64,000 nucleotides of DNA from Pipra filicauda (lineage: Eukaryota > Chordata > Aves > Passeriformes > Pipridae): NCBI RefSeq assembly GCF_003945595.2, contig NW_024104360.1, forward strand, positions 310,001 through 374,000. The letters are read 5' to 3'. A program made the translations under genes and the position numbers. The notes below the pieces were generated by a model, which saw only the letters and a list, made by a program, of their open reading frames with translations, was not told the origin of the DNA and did not search any database. Numbering within the stretch: the stretch's first letter is position 1; each line of letters opens with the position of its first letter. Below are positions 1 to 13,846 of the stretch, in pieces.

Positions 1-3000
1 TGTGAGAAATTGCTCAAATTTTTCAAGGTCTTTTTTTTTTTTTTGTAAAGGTATTTTTGAGAATCTGTGTAAAATAGAAGTGCTTGATCCAAATAACTAC
101 TGGCCTGAGTGGAGAGGCTCTTTTGGCTTTCAGTAGTCTTTCCATTATACTTGAGGAGACACATTTATTCAACCACATATTCATAGAAATCTGAGTACAG
201 CTGTTGTGTTTGACCAGTTACTACTGGTCACAGAGATATAAACTGTGAAAAGGACAGATACCTACAGTGTCTTTCATGTTATTTACAAAACCTGTCATTC
301 CTCTAAGACTGCAATGGTCAGGGAGCCTGAATGGGAGAGGCTCAGCATCAGGTCTTGGGCTCAGATTTTTGCTGCCACCCTCAGCTGGGCTCAAATGGAA
401 AGCGGTGATTAACTTCATTAGCCGCACGATTGAGGAATGGGGCTACTTAAGTCCAGACATCTAACTAATTATAAGAGACTTTGTGTCCCTGTTATCTAAG
501 AAAATTGCCTGAATTCAGATGAGATTAAATAGTCAAAACACTATGCAGCACCATAGATTATGGCTTTAGTCCATTATGATAGGAATCTGTTCTCTGTTTC
601 TCTCCTTTGGCACTAATGCCAGCCTGCTTTGCATTACACATTTATCACTGGTTACTCCTCCATTGCATCCCAGATTGAGCATGACCTGTCTGAATGCACA
701 AAAATAACAAACTGCTGGTTGATTTGTTGTGTTTTAGAGTAGCTGCTGGGCAGAGATCCACCATAATGCTAAGAAGCAGTTAAAGTAAGATCAGTGACTA
801 GGTAGACCAAAACCACCTTTTCAATGAAGCACACAGAAAGCATATCATAAAGTGAGGTGTAAATGTAGGGCCAAGTATGGAATGTAATTTTTTTATTTAT
901 TTTATTTTTATGCAGGCAAATCCACTGAGCTATTTGAAGTAGCAGGTTTTTACCTGTCATCAAATGCCATGTTTCTTTCTTCATCTGATTTAAATAAAAA
1001 GATTCACTGAGAGCTTTGGTAATAGAGATGTATTTCTTGACAACAGGAAGCAGCCCCCGACTGCCACCTGCAATGTTCAGATTTTTTCCATTAAAAAAAG
1101 CTTTCTCTAGATAGAAAATATAGAGAATCATAGATACACTTTTCTGCAGTGCTAAATTCTTGCCTGTATAATAGTTCTGCTCAGTAACTTGCAATGACTT
1201 TGTGAAGGCAGCTCCAGGAATGCTACCTATTATTGGTGCTACACAGCAAGCGGACAGTCACTCGTATTTCAACCAATTTTTGATACATAGAAAATTTCCC
1301 AGCAGTTTGTGTTGGAGATATCTCCCTTGTTTCTTTTATTTCAGTTATTCATTCTCCCTCTTACAATGCGAATGGTAGCCCTCTGGGTTTGTGGCATTTT
1401 CAGAAACAATAGGAAACTGGCTTTCTTTGCTGTCAGCCTGCAGCCTTCCAAGGGGAGGTGTTACCCACTCCGTGGTCTTTTCTTCACTAATGGGTAGAGC
1501 AGCACTTTCTATTCTGCACAGGTGGAACAGAATAATAACCTGTGGGTGAAGGAACAATCTGGTAAAAACTGTGTGAAACAACTGTGCAAGGCTGTTGCTA
1601 TTACAGTAGGTTTTTTTGGGAGAAACTTCCACTTCCTTCAGCAAAGATGGATCCAACTATCTTCCTGTGCAGCAAAGGTACATCATATTGCTGTCATATG
1701 CACCAATTTAATTATGAAGACAGGGAAATTGGAGTGTGAATCGGAAACTTTTAGAAGTAATTTAGTCAGCTGCACTGTTCTCAGCAACACAAGGGCAAAA
1801 GTAGGTTGGGCACTTTTCCTTAAAATACCTTGCTCACTGCCATGCACCATCCTCATTGTCCTTGTCAACGTGGCTATTAGAGGCCAGAAGACAAGCATGA
1901 GATCCTGAAAATAGGAAGTACTAAAACCGTTTTAGGGATTTCTTTTATTGCTTTGAGCTAAATAGAAAACTTATTCACCTTTGAACTCTTTTCTCTTTAA
2001 GTATTTTTGCCAGCACTGGTCTGTGAGTGGGATAGGGAGCAGAAACTTAATTTGGTGAAACAAAAATGTTTGACAAACCTTCCCTAAATACTTGCCTAGT
2101 GTCACTGGAAGCTATCTTTTAAAATTTGTGAGGGAATTGCATAGGTACACAAAATGGAGAAGACAATTTCAAAACATAGAGCTAAAGAGTGCTGGTGGAG
2201 AACTCCTCTTCTGTCCTGTCAAAGCCTTAAGATACACTGGGCATGTGCTCCTGAATATGTTGCCTCATCCAGCACAGAATCAAGAGGTGCACTATATTGC
2301 ACAGTATTTTGGACGTTGGTGATGTATTTCTGTTGCAAATAAACTTCTGGGGTTTTTTATATGTGGAGTTAGTAGGAGACCTGATGCTCTCTCTGCATAT
2401 GTTCCTATTAAAATGAATAATTTGCATTTTTAATGCTAAACTTTCCACCCGTGTAATTAATATTTAATTGTAATAATTTCCCTGTTAAGCTGACAGCAGC
2501 TATCTTTGCAATCTGTTACAACAAGGAGTCAAAGCATCAGCTCAACACTTTTCAGCCAGGCTGTTTCAGAACAGTAAACATGTTAGGCTGGAAATTGTAG
2601 GACATGTTCAAAAGCATAAAATGTAAAGATGCACATGGGTAGCTACTGTAGCAATAGCTAATTCCCTCTTCTTTTCAAAAGACTAGCAAGAGAAGAAGCA
2701 GCTTAATGACAAAAGTAACCACAAGTGATAAATGTCAGCAACTTCATCTCTTACATCATAATCCAGAGAGGCCAAGCGAGAGGATGCCTGAAGTCTGGCT
2801 GACACCTGGCACAACCACATAGTCCTGTGGGATGTCACTAGAATTTACTGTTAAAATCCATCAATATTTCTGTCTCCGTAGAATGTGTTTCCTAGCAGAA
2901 ACTCTTCAGATGAGTCTTGGTGAAATACTTTTTTTCCAGGGGGTTACAGATAGCATAGACCATAATATCTTGAAGTTTAAATGTGCATGTATTCATCAAC

Positions 3001-6000
3001 TCTTTCATTTATTCTGGTCTCAAGTCTCTCACCTTTCGTCCATGGTTCAATTAGTTCTGTAAGTTAAGGTTGCCTAAAGCTTATCTGTCCCTTTTAAAGC
3101 TATGCTTTTTCTAACCTATAATGAAAAAGAGATTAGCAAATTGAACAGGAATGAATAGTTAGGGAAATTAGGAATTTATTTTAAAATTGATTAAGAGAGG
3201 ACAGTTTGGGCAATCTGGAAAATGAGAACTGAGAGGGAGATACTTACATTTTGGGAGTTAATAATAGGAAGTAATATAAAGTCAAAGAACTATATTCTCA
3301 GAAAAAAACTTTCTAAATTGAAAATTAGAAGGACTCTAACAGCAAGGAAAGTTCCATAAGAAGGTCCCAGATAGTTATGGAGATTACAAATCTGAACTAT
3401 TTCACTAGAAGAGATTGAATCATGGAAACTTGGAGTGTGATTTGTTCAAGGAGAGATTGTAAGATAGAAAAAGATGAGATAGGAGCTTGAAATTAAACCA
3501 TGCAATATCAGGATAAGATAATTTGTTTGGCTTCCTAAAAAAAAAGGGATGAAAGAAGACAAAACATAGTGAGTTTGTTATGCTCTGTTCTAGATGTATT
3601 TAATTAGTTCACTGAATACTTACTGGATCTAGTGTTGCCTGTAGGCAGCGGAAAGAAATATTATTCTCTCGTTTGTTGTCTAACTTTGCTTTTGGGAGAC
3701 AGAAAATTGGCTTTCTTCTGAAATGTCAGAGATTATCTTCCACCAGAAAAGGTCCCCCAGGCAGAGTAGTTTGGTGCACCAGTGACAGCCAGATCCTTTA
3801 CGATGTCCTGTTCGTGATATCTCACTCACATGTTCCAACTCTCCACTTGAGGTTAGAAAAAACTTTCCTGTAACCAGAATCACAAGGACCTTAAGGTTTT
3901 TGGCTTTCCTCCACGCTCAGGCCGTGAACCCCTTTCAGAAATTCACTGCCATTTACAGCTGACGTGCATCTGCAGTCACCTGAGGTTATCCTGTTCTTTT
4001 CCTGTGGCACAGTGTGCAGTAGGATTTGAGAAACAGATTTTTCATAGGGGTGGAGAAACAATCTGTGCTTTATGGTATGCAGAGGGTAGGAATAGTTTGT
4101 GTGGAACTCTTGAAAATTACTGGCTATTGCATGATAATTGTAGCCTTGCAGGTGGGTCTCAGGGTGCTCCATGGTCTCACCTAGATCTGCAGACTGAAGT
4201 TATTCACCTTCACGGATTCATTTTATACAGAAAAAAAAAAAAGCCTAGTGTGGATTTTCCATTACAGGAAAGTGGGACCTTGATCAGACATGTACAGGAC
4301 AAAAGGAGGCTGATGATGGAGGTGGTGGATTTGAGAGCGTTTTGTGTATTTTTGTGTTTGGTTTATTGCATTTTTTCTTCCTTTGTCTTTCACAAAATTT
4401 TCTTTCAAAATCACAGGTGCAAATTTTTCTCTTTGTCATTAAAAATCATTATCCTGTCTTTAATGGATCTAATAAGAGTAAGCAAATAATAAGGGAAGTA
4501 GATATCTTTCTGCTTTTCCAGTTGGTTTGCAATACCAGACATAAAGTCTCTTGTACAAGAAGAATATTTGGGTTCATCTCTCTTTTCCATTGACCGTGAC
4601 AGGGAGTGAATACTTTTAGTTTACTTTTGCATCCTAGATATATGAGATAAAATTAAAGCAAAACAAAATGCATGACTAAGTTGCTAAGTCCTTTCTCTTC
4701 TATGATTTATCAAAAAGTCCATGCCACCCACAGCAAGGTAACAAAAATCTTCTGACGTATTTTCAGCTTAAAATAGGTACATCCGGACTTACATTTTAGG
4801 ATGGATGAATTGCCATCTCCTTTCCATTTACTATGTGGAGAATGAAAGGTGGCTTTTCCCAAATTATGAGATTTCTCACTGAATGCTCAAAGTCGGAGCA
4901 ATTGGCTGTCAATCTTCATCAGCCCCTTGCATCTTCTATCTAAACAGTATAAATTATTCAGGGAAAAAAACTTAACTTCTTTTGGGTTTCCGGAGAGTCA
5001 AGGAGACACCCCAGTGGGTTTTTTTCATGATCATAATCTCACCCTTCCTTTTGGCCCAGAGCACAAATACTCTTCATTTTGAAATTCAAAGCATTCATGA
5101 GTTGTGGTTAGATTCTCTCTTTAGCTTCACTGCGCACATCTTTTCTCTGTGCAATGATAAGATGGTAGGTCTGTGCATATGCATAGGCCCTAATGGCCTG
5201 TGACACTCAAAAATATAGAAATCCAACAGCATATGTTACAGAGACCTGTAGTTAAGATAAAATCATAGTGATCTAGCAAATTTAAAAAATTTGAAGTTAT
5301 AATTAACTCTTATTTTGAATGTAGCCAGCATGACATTTTCTCTTAAATAAATCTCATGAGACAGAATGTGTTATATTGAATTAACACCTTTACAGGCTAT
5401 GTGCTTTTTAAAGCAAGCATATAAATTAAAAATATTCCAAAGGACCAAATTTTGCCTTTCTTGAACATGCAATCTGAAATTTTATTTTCCAAGTTTTCCT
5501 CTATGCCAATGATTTTATTTTATTTTTATTATTTAGTGTGCAAGGGGTTGATTTTCATATTCCCTGTCCATGAAGGGAAAACCCCTCAGTCATTTCAGTG
5601 GTTCGTCCAACTTCTGTGGCTGCCTTTACTGGCTCTTTCTTTTGCTGATGTCCATTGCCTCTGTTCTAAGCATCCTGCAAGGGTCAGGCTCTCTGATTGC
5701 CACGCTGCAAGACCATCAGGGGCTTGCAGATTTGTTAGGAACAAGACAAGAATAATGTCAATTTGCCTGAATGTCATATCTGTTACCTCTAGAACATGGG
5801 GTGCTGTATCCTGATACCTGGGCCTATGAGAGAGTCATGAGGCAAAGGAGGAATGGCTTAAAACCCACAGAAAACATTTGTGGTTACTATGGAAACACAA
5901 CTCTTCTGGGCCTTCTGCACACCAACAGAAAGTTTCTTTCTGAGATCTTTGAGGGTCCAATCTTTTCCTGCCACTATAAGGCAGAAGTGGTTTCATTCAC

Positions 6001-8189
6001 AGTATGCAACAATCCAGCTGACACCAAAAAAGACTTTTTCCACACTATCTCTTCTATTGATACTGTCAATATCAATGCCAATTGTCAATACTGTCAATGT
6101 CAGGCTGTTTGCAGCCTGAGTCATGCTGATTTTAAGGAGGTGTAAGTAGGTTTCAGGGAGCACAACCAGTCAGACAAAATACTCATTTGATGCAAGGGTA
6201 TGTCAAATATCTAAAACTGACTGTTTCTGGCTGTTTTTGAGTTATTATTCTTTTTCCTTTACAGAGCATTTGGAATTCTAAAGGTTAAATATGCAGGAAG
6301 AGAAAATAATATTTTATTATTTTATCATTTTATTCATTAAAAAGAAACTGGAACCAGCGCTTTGCTATAGATTTAAAACTCTGTTAGACTCGCTTAGACA
6401 TTCTCTGTCATCTTTTCTTCTTTTGATGTTAATCGCAATCAGCTAGAACCAGAATATAAGGAAGAATTAATGATAAGAGATATGTAAAGTTTACATATTA
6501 AATCAAAGTCAAATAGCAAAGAAGCCACAATGACTGATATAACGAGAGTGAGGAATATAATTCCTCTTCAACTAGGGAGATGGAAAAATATCCTTGTGGC
6601 ATTTCCACACAGGAGGACATAGTGATGTTTACCTCTGGTAGGATAAAAATAGCATCTAAGCTGTACTGAAGACTTAAGAAATTAAGCTAAACTATTTTGA
6701 GCAGAACTCAGTGATCTTCTCAACAGTCTCCTGTGGGGTGAGTGTTTACCGAGAAGAAAAAGAGACTTAAAGGTACCAAAGCAAGCTGCAGACTAGCACA
6801 TCATCCAAAGATCTTGATTTTTAGCAACTCCCAGTGACAAATGCGAGTTGCTAATAATCTGGGATGCCAGAGTCCCCTGAACCTTAAAGCCAACACACCT
6901 AAATGCATACCCATAAATGGGTGAAATGGGAATGAAAGGACAGAGTTCAGGATGAATACTTCAAATGTAGAAATACTCTGGGATGAGTATTGAAATAAAC
7001 CTTTTGAGTAATGTGGTTCTTAATCTGTCTTCTTTGTCTCTCCCCTTTTTCCATGCAGTGGGTTTGGTGAGAAAAGACAGTCCTGCAGAGCTTTAGTTTC
7101 AGGCTTTCTGTACATATGTTTTGTCTACTACATTGTAGTGGCAAGAGAATCATGGCCAATCAATCTTAGAAACATGCCTCTCTTTCTAATCGCTGTTATC
7201 ACTGGGAAAACCATAGACAAAAAGATCATTAACCATCCTGTTTTTCTTGATGGAAGGGCCAGAAAGTGGCATTAGTGTTGTTCAGTTGTCAAGTTGCCAG
7301 TTGAGTGACCAATGACCACACCTGCTCCCTTGCTGTTCAGCAAAGAGTAGTAATTTCAGTAGTGAAGAAAATTATGTTTCTCTCCTGTGCAAGAGGATAC
7401 TTTTGAGTCTGATAAATCTGAGAAAATGTGTGGAATAAAACTTTAAAAGTCTTATACTCACTGTTACTGTTATTTCTACTTGGTAATTTTCTGCTTCATA
7501 AGCAGACATATCTTTCCAAAAGAATAGCTACTGAACCATGGTAGTGTTGTTTTTCATTTCCACCACGTATAAAGCACTGATGGTACTGTGAAAGCTTGTG
7601 TTGTATTCCATTAGCAATAATCTGTACCTTCCAGAGGAGGCAATAGCTTCTGTTGTTGCTGCTGTTGAGTGACATTTTTAATCTCAATTTCAAACTAGAA
7701 ATAACATCTTGAGAGCCTCTTAAGTACATAAAGGATTTCTGGTACAAGTGCTAGAGAAAATAGACTTAATCAGCAAAAATTATTTGCAGAGCTATGTCAG
7801 CCTACAAAATGATGAAAATTTTATTGTAGTCATTGTTTAAACTTCAGAAGTACAAAGCTGGGCTGCCAGTAATATTCAAAATTTGATGCTCCTATATTTG
7901 AATGTTTCACCAACATCTGAGAGCTTTCATCAACTTTTGTGTTTCCTTCATGTAGAAAGCTGTATTTTTGCCACAGTCCTAATGGACATGTATTTTGAAG
8001 TCTCCTTGACTAAACTGAATTTCAAGGTATTACAAATCTTTTGGAACCGAATTACTGCCAGTCTATTTTGAGAATTGTCAAACATTTTAAAATACGATCC
8101 AGGAGGATATCAGTCCTTACTGTAGCCATCTGTTTTCAAAGAACTATACGCAGCAAGCTAATAATAATGAAGTAGAAAAAAGCATCACT
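1..8189. other. AT-rich non-coding stretch, no gene seen
   Basis: No recognisable gene or confident repeat. A 14-base poly-T run lies at 31-44. The longest open frames (4004-4489 plus, 161 codons; 769-1194 minus, 141 codons; 5771-6145 plus, 124 codons) match no family I know and have lengths expected by chance in AT-rich DNA. The stretch 2395-2620 is rich in homeodomain and octamer-like words (an ATTTGCAT-type word and several TAATTA-like cores) and could be a conserved non-coding element, but this cannot be judged without an alignment. Confidence 0.6.
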
Positions 8190-8345
8190 AACCTTCCAAG
8201 AAAACAACAAAACCAAAACCAAAACCAACCCTAAAATGAAATAAGCAAACAAACACACATGCATATTTAAAAAAAAAAAAAAAAAGAACCAAAACCAAAC
8301 AAGAACAAAAACCAAAACCTCAAACAAACAAAAAAAACCAACCAA
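8190..8345. repeat. A/C-rich low-complexity tract
   Basis: About 155 bases made almost only of A and C on the plus strand, built from AAAACC, AAACAA and similar short units, with a 17-base A run at 8269-8285. The minus strand therefore reads as a T/G tract and gives a spurious hydrophobic Phe/Leu/Val-rich frame (8136-8426). Similar tracts recur at 15410-15560, 54788-54850 and 58530-58600, and in the opposite orientation at 47876-47942. Confidence 0.85.
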
Positions 8346-11300
8346 ACAAACAAAAATACATGACCTCAGAAATTCCAGAGGGTCAACAATATAGTTTAGA
8401 CACAGTCCAATCATGGTGACGTTCATCCCCAGTGCATATTCATTGATTTACCTCTGCATATTTGCAATAAGTCAATGAATAATACCAGGATGAAACTTTA
8501 AGACTTATAAGTAACTGAATGTCATTTCTTGATTAGCACAGACTGGATGCTTCAAATCTCTTTTTCTATGCACACAGAGAACATCAACTGAGTGTGGTTA
8601 CTGTAGTACTTTCTTGTCACTGAGTGGAGAATATTAAACTTCCATTTCTTAGTCTGAAATTGTTTTCTTCTTTTGGTTGATATAAGCAGCTATTTGAGAT
8701 CTGATTCAAAGATAAAATACAGTCAGTAGGTGTTCTTGCTTGGATATCCTAGTGAGGGGACTAATTAGGCTCTGTGCTTTCAATTACTCTATATGTGTTT
8801 TCCAGAATCTACTTAAATTGCTATTAGCAGCTCTGCTAACCATGAGATGGAAACTGCATGTGTCAAATGACTTTCAAATGACTTTTATTTAGGAGAATGA
8901 TTTTTAATTTTGTTATTACTTTTTAGTCTTGTAAGTATGGGAGGAAGATACAGCTGATTTTTAAAAGAGAAGTTTACAGTGAGGATCAGATTCTCAAAGG
9001 TCTTTACCTTAGCCCATCCTATGAGATCAGAAGCACCTCATCAGTTCCCACTTCCTAAAATCAAGTTGTGTTCCTGTTTTCCACCCTTTGTTTTTATTTG
9101 AACACACATCCCCTAAAAGCTCAGAATCTTTCGACCTTTAATGAAGAAGCCTTGCTCAGCAAAGCTATTCAGGAGTTGCATTCACATTCAAATCATCAAA
9201 TTAAGTGAATGCAGCTTAAACTTCTGGACCAATCTGGATCCAAGATCCTTACTTTGCTATTTTAGGGGATTTGGTTTTGTTTATTGGTGGTTTTTGTTTG
9301 TTTTATTTAATTGCTAATAATACAGAAATATTATTCAAAGAAATATAATATGTAGACTAACACTCGGACAGTTATTCTTTCTCTCCATTCTTAGAGACTC
9401 CAAAGTTTATCAGGTCTTCCAAACATTTGGCTGGTTTATGCACTTTTTATTTTATTACATGGGCCCATAATCTACAAAAAATTGCCTTTTTTTTTCCCAC
9501 ACAGTGGATATTTTCTTCAGGGGAAATCCAGCTCTTGCTGAAAGAGAGAATAATGAGATGAGTATTGAAAATGCACAAGTGATGTTTTAATATGAGATGG
9601 TATAGCAGATACACATTTGTAAAGCAGTAATTACTTACATTTCTGAGTAAAGATAAACATGGAAGAGACCTAATGACTTTAAGGGTTTGTCAGTGACAGT
9701 TCCTAAAAATAATATAAGAGTCATAAACACAACCTACAAGCAGCCTTCTTCATCTGCCTGACAATTTGCAAACTCCCAAGGGATTTCTGATGATGTTCTG
9801 CCCCAAGCTGTTGATTATCATCCTGGTATAAATCAGATCAGCTCATTAGAAAAGGCCCACAATCTAGAGGGGTCACCAAAATGTAGGATATGATCATTAA
9901 TTTTGACAGAAATATGAAGCAGGGGAATAGGAATGGAGGTTACTGGATTTTTTTTTTTCAAGAATAGCATATTTGCTGAAAAGGGCAGTTTTAGAATCAC
10001 ATAGAATAAATAGGAATTCTATTCAAATTGGGCAGGAAATTCTTACAAGAAAAAGGTATTTCTTTAAAAAAAAAAAACAACCACAATTTATTTCTACACG
10101 TTTTGCTGGAAGCAGTTTGACTTTTCATTTTGAAACATTTTTAAAATGCAGCTTGGCTTTATCTTTTAAAGTATTAAAAAAAAAAGAAAGCTTAGAAATT
10201 AAAATATCCTTTAAGTTTGTCCACCACTTATTGCTTGGGTTTTCCATTTTTGTTTAAAAGAGGAAAAGTAAGATTATTTAATTTTGAAGGAATTAGGTTT
10301 CCTGTTAGTAGATTTTTTTATTTCTCTCAGTTTCTTCAATTCACCTGACAAATCAACCTCTTACTCATGAATATCATGTTCTGTGCTGCTGAATGTCAAG
10401 CTTCCACCTTGATTGCTCATTTTCAGGAAGGTGGTATACATGTGGACTAATTCAGATGATGGCAATCCTAGTGCTTTTAGCCGATCATTCCTGATTTACA
10501 ATAGTTCAAAGAGAGAGAAGAGTCATGTTTTTTCTGATTTGATTTGTTTTGGTTTGGTTTTATACTGTTCATTTAGGTAAAATTAACAGCTGCTATCATG
10601 ACTAAAACTGGGAGGGAAACTGTAAATCACTGGAGCTGAACATATAGCCCTGAATCTCAAGATAAGGTTTCTAATAATACCTTATGAATGATGGTTAGTA
10701 TTTATAGAATTAAGTGGAATTTAGGTGCCAAACAACTATTCTTTTCTCATTCCTGGTGTAATAAACTCCTATTTTTCTCTCATGGGAGCAGAGAGAGGAG
10801 CTGATATGTCAGTGGTTAATGAATAGGTCTTGATAATGAATAATTTCCTATTCTTGGAGATGTTTATGACAATTAAGTCTCACCAAAGATATAACTGTGC
10901 AGCCACTTGAGCGAATCAGAAAATACACTCTGTAAGTAGTTTCAAAATCTGGCTCAGAGCAATGAGAACTTTATTTCTGCATGACAGTTTGTTTTCACAT
11001 AGCTAAAGGCTGTCATTCATGTTTGTACTGAATATAATTCAGCTAAACAACACTAACATGGTGACAGAGAGAAGGACAAGATAGCACCTCCACAACTGGG
11101 AATGTAAAATTTGCTTAAGAATTCACAAGCCCACAGTAAATATTCCCAACTATTGTTGTAAATTGCTTTGGATGTCTCGTTCAGGAAAAGTAGTTTGGAG
11201 AAAAGTCAAGTTGCCTTTCACTTTTAAAGAAAAATAGACCCTTGAGGATCAGGCTTGTTCAAGATATATTAAACTGAAACTCCAGTTAGGGCCTGAAAAT

Positions 11301-11645
11301 AGCCACATGCTTTTAGAAGTGATTAGTTCGGATAGAGGTGGGGCAAATGGAGAGCAGCTCCATTTTCCTCCCAGCCAACAGGGCAGGTGTCACCCAACAC
11401 TGTGAGCTATTGCTGTGTGCCTGCCCAGGAGTGGGAGACTGCAAGCCTGTGGAGCCCAAGAAAGCAGAGAGGTGGTTTGGAGAAAGGGAGAAGCAGCCCA
11501 GCTGTTGTCTGGCCTTGCAAGTAGTGCTATCAGCTGGGACTGAATGCTGGGAGTCAGCTCAGAGCTCAAATACTCACTGTGGGTGTTGGAGGAGGTAACT
11601 CTCACTGCTTCTGAGTCAGTCACAAGCTGTATATACGCATGCCAA
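8346..11645. other. Non-coding stretch, no gene seen
   Basis: AT-rich sequence with scattered poly-A/T runs (near 9488, 9950, 10067 and 10175) and a short T/G-rich patch near 10535-10562. The stretch 11330-11640 is visibly richer in G and C than its surroundings and leads directly into the CR1 tail at 11646. I recognise no element in it. Open frames of 86-94 codons here are unremarkable. Confidence 0.55.
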
Positions 11646-12059
11646 GAAACCATAGCCGGGCTGTTCAGCCTGGAGAAGATAAGGCTTCAGGGAGACCTTA
11701 TAGAAAAGTGTCAGCACCTAAAGGGAGCTTACAAGAAAGCTGGAGAGGGATTTTTAATAGGGAATGCAGAGATAGGACAAGGTAGAATGAATGATTTAAC
11801 ATGAAGGAGGGTAGATTTAGATCAGATATGAGAAAGAAATTCTTTACTGTGAGGGTGGCGAATTGCTGGAACAGGTTGCCAAAGAAGTTGTGCAGTCCCA
11901 TTCCCATCCTTGAACACGCTGGTGTTCAGGGCCGGTTGGATGGGGCTTTAAGAAACCTGGTCTAGTGGAAAGTGTCCCTGGCCATGGCAGGGGGGGTTGA
12001 AACTAGATGAGTTTTAAGGTGTCTTCCAACCAAAACTATTTCATGGTTCTCTGATTCTG
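11646..12059 (+). mobile_element. CR1 LINE fragment, 3' end, plus strand
   Basis: The sequence follows the CR1 3' part in order. It opens with the 'gctgttcagcctggagaag' block that marks the end of the ORF2 region, continues with the 'gaaattctttactgtgagg' block, then the tract around 'ggatggggctttaag' and 'ctggtctagtgg', and ends at the short terminal repeat 'tctctgattctg'. CR1 is a non-LTR retrotransposon that inserts by target-primed reverse transcription and is usually 5'-truncated. This copy fits that pattern and has no coding capacity left. Identification is by eye; the subfamily is not assigned. Confidence 0.92.
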
Positions 12060-13846
12060 TCTACAAACACTGGTACTGCTGCTTTCTAATCCGAGCAGTG
12101 GTAGCTATGGTGAGTGGGACAGCATTCTGCAAGGACACTGCTCCTGCTCTGTGGAGAAGTTTAAGCAGCACTGCTGGCTCCACTCAACAGCCTCTTAGAA
12201 GAGTCATCTGGCCTAGTCACAGCTCCTTTTTTTCCCATTGCCTGCAACTTGAGTTTGAACAACTTGCTATTTGCTGCACAGGCTTCTGATCTCTCCGTTC
12301 TTTCACAGAACTAATGTTGTAACCAAGATTGTGAGCTGTGCTGTGTTCCTTCTCACCAGTTTCTTCACTGAAAAAAATTATTAATTTTTTTTTTTCAATG
12401 TTGAAACAACAGTTTTCATGCATTTGAGTATGGTCTTTGTCATTAACTCCCCACTTTATATCTTTTTGTCTCTAAATCCCTTCCTTTGCACAACCTTGCT
12501 GAAAGTTGGGGGTGCCGGAGTCTGGGAGGTGAATAAAACTGACAGCTCCAAAGCCTTTATGATGTTGTGCAGCCATACATGTCATCTAAAGCGAGGAGCA
12601 GGGGAACATTTGCTTAAAGGCATGTCTTGGCATCTCACTATGAGGCCAAAACTGTCCAATTCTTGCTTCCTAATCCACACGCACCAACGTTCACACATGG
12701 CACTTTACAATCTCTCCTATTTCTCTAAAACATGTTGCTCTACTATAAATCTGAATTACTTGCAACTATTACTGTTCCTGCCAGAAAATAAAAAACCTCC
12801 AGCCCGATTTATTGTCATATGAAGCATCATAAATACTACCAAATTAACTGCATTTCCTTACCATACCTGACACAACTATTCAGAAATGCTTTGCTTTCAT
12901 TCTTTTGAATTGTGTTCCCTTCTAGTCACAAGATTTTTGGACTAAAAAGTCTTATGTCTGATCCATTTTCTTACTGTAGGACTTAAAATTCAAAGCATGA
13001 CCTTGGAGGGACTCTAAAAATGCTTCCTGGTTTGATCTTTAAACAAACATTCTGTGTTTTTTTAATCTTCTGGGTTAATATCTAGAATAATGTGACTTGA
13101 TAACATGAATAATATGGGTGTCACTTCCATACTCTGGTTGGAAAAGGAAAATGTTTTGCATTTTAACACAGAAGAGCCCAAACTGTTACAACTATAATAG
13201 TTGCAAGAAACAAGATGAAAAAGCTTCCCTGTAGTGTAAGTAAAGGACAGCCTTATCTCATCTTCTGTCTCACACAGCAACAAAACTGTTGTCTAGTCAC
13301 TGAGAGTACTTCAGTCAAGCAAGAGCAGATATTAGGTCTGAAATTAAGAGAACTATTTCATCCCAGATGAATATGTGGCATCTGATGCAAGTGGAAGACC
13401 CTGAGAGATCAGCAACATCACTAAAAAAAGGAAAACATCTTTATCATTTTCCCCCCTTCCTTTCTCTTGCATGCACTGACACAAGCTCTAAACAATATCT
13501 CAAGCAACTAAGAGCTTTGCAAAGTTGGATGTAATGTGAATGCTGGAGTAGCTCCAATGAAAAATGCAAATGTCTCATGGTTAGGGACTACAAATTTGTT
13601 CTAAGGTAGCTGGTGGGATTCATGGTAGCACTTGAGAGCATCAAGTTCCTTTGCAATTCCAGGAATGACTCAGGTTTTCTCAGGATAAGAGAGTAGTTAA
13701 AACAAGCCCAAAACTGTCAAGGTGCCCTGGCAGAGGATGTTAACCCACAGCATAAACCCCAAGCCCTCATACTACTGTGAAGATAGCTAGCACTGGTTTG
13801 TTGGGTTTTTTTATTATTTTATTTTCAACAGCTCTTTAATGCAAAA
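12060..13846. other. Non-coding stretch, no gene seen
   Basis: Unique-looking AT-rich DNA between a CR1 tail and the minus-strand LTR. A 134-codon open frame at 12418-12822 shows no recognisable domain and no conserved feature, so I do not call it a gene. Confidence 0.55.

Noticed and set aside
4004..4489. 161-codon plus-strand frame
   Set aside because: No recognisable domain, runs through a Lys-coding A run and an Ile/Phe-rich AT stretch, and has a length expected by chance.
5771..6145. 124-codon frame between an acceptor-like and a donor-like site
   Set aside because: The peptide is unfamiliar, the 3' part contains a local repeat of TACTGTCAAT words, and the donor is weak and preceded by an in-frame stop context. 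Not better than chance.
8136..8426. Hydrophobic 96-residue frame on the minus strand, resembling a membrane protein
   Set aside because: It is the antisense reading of an A/C-rich low-complexity tract; the Phe, Leu and Val runs come from composition.
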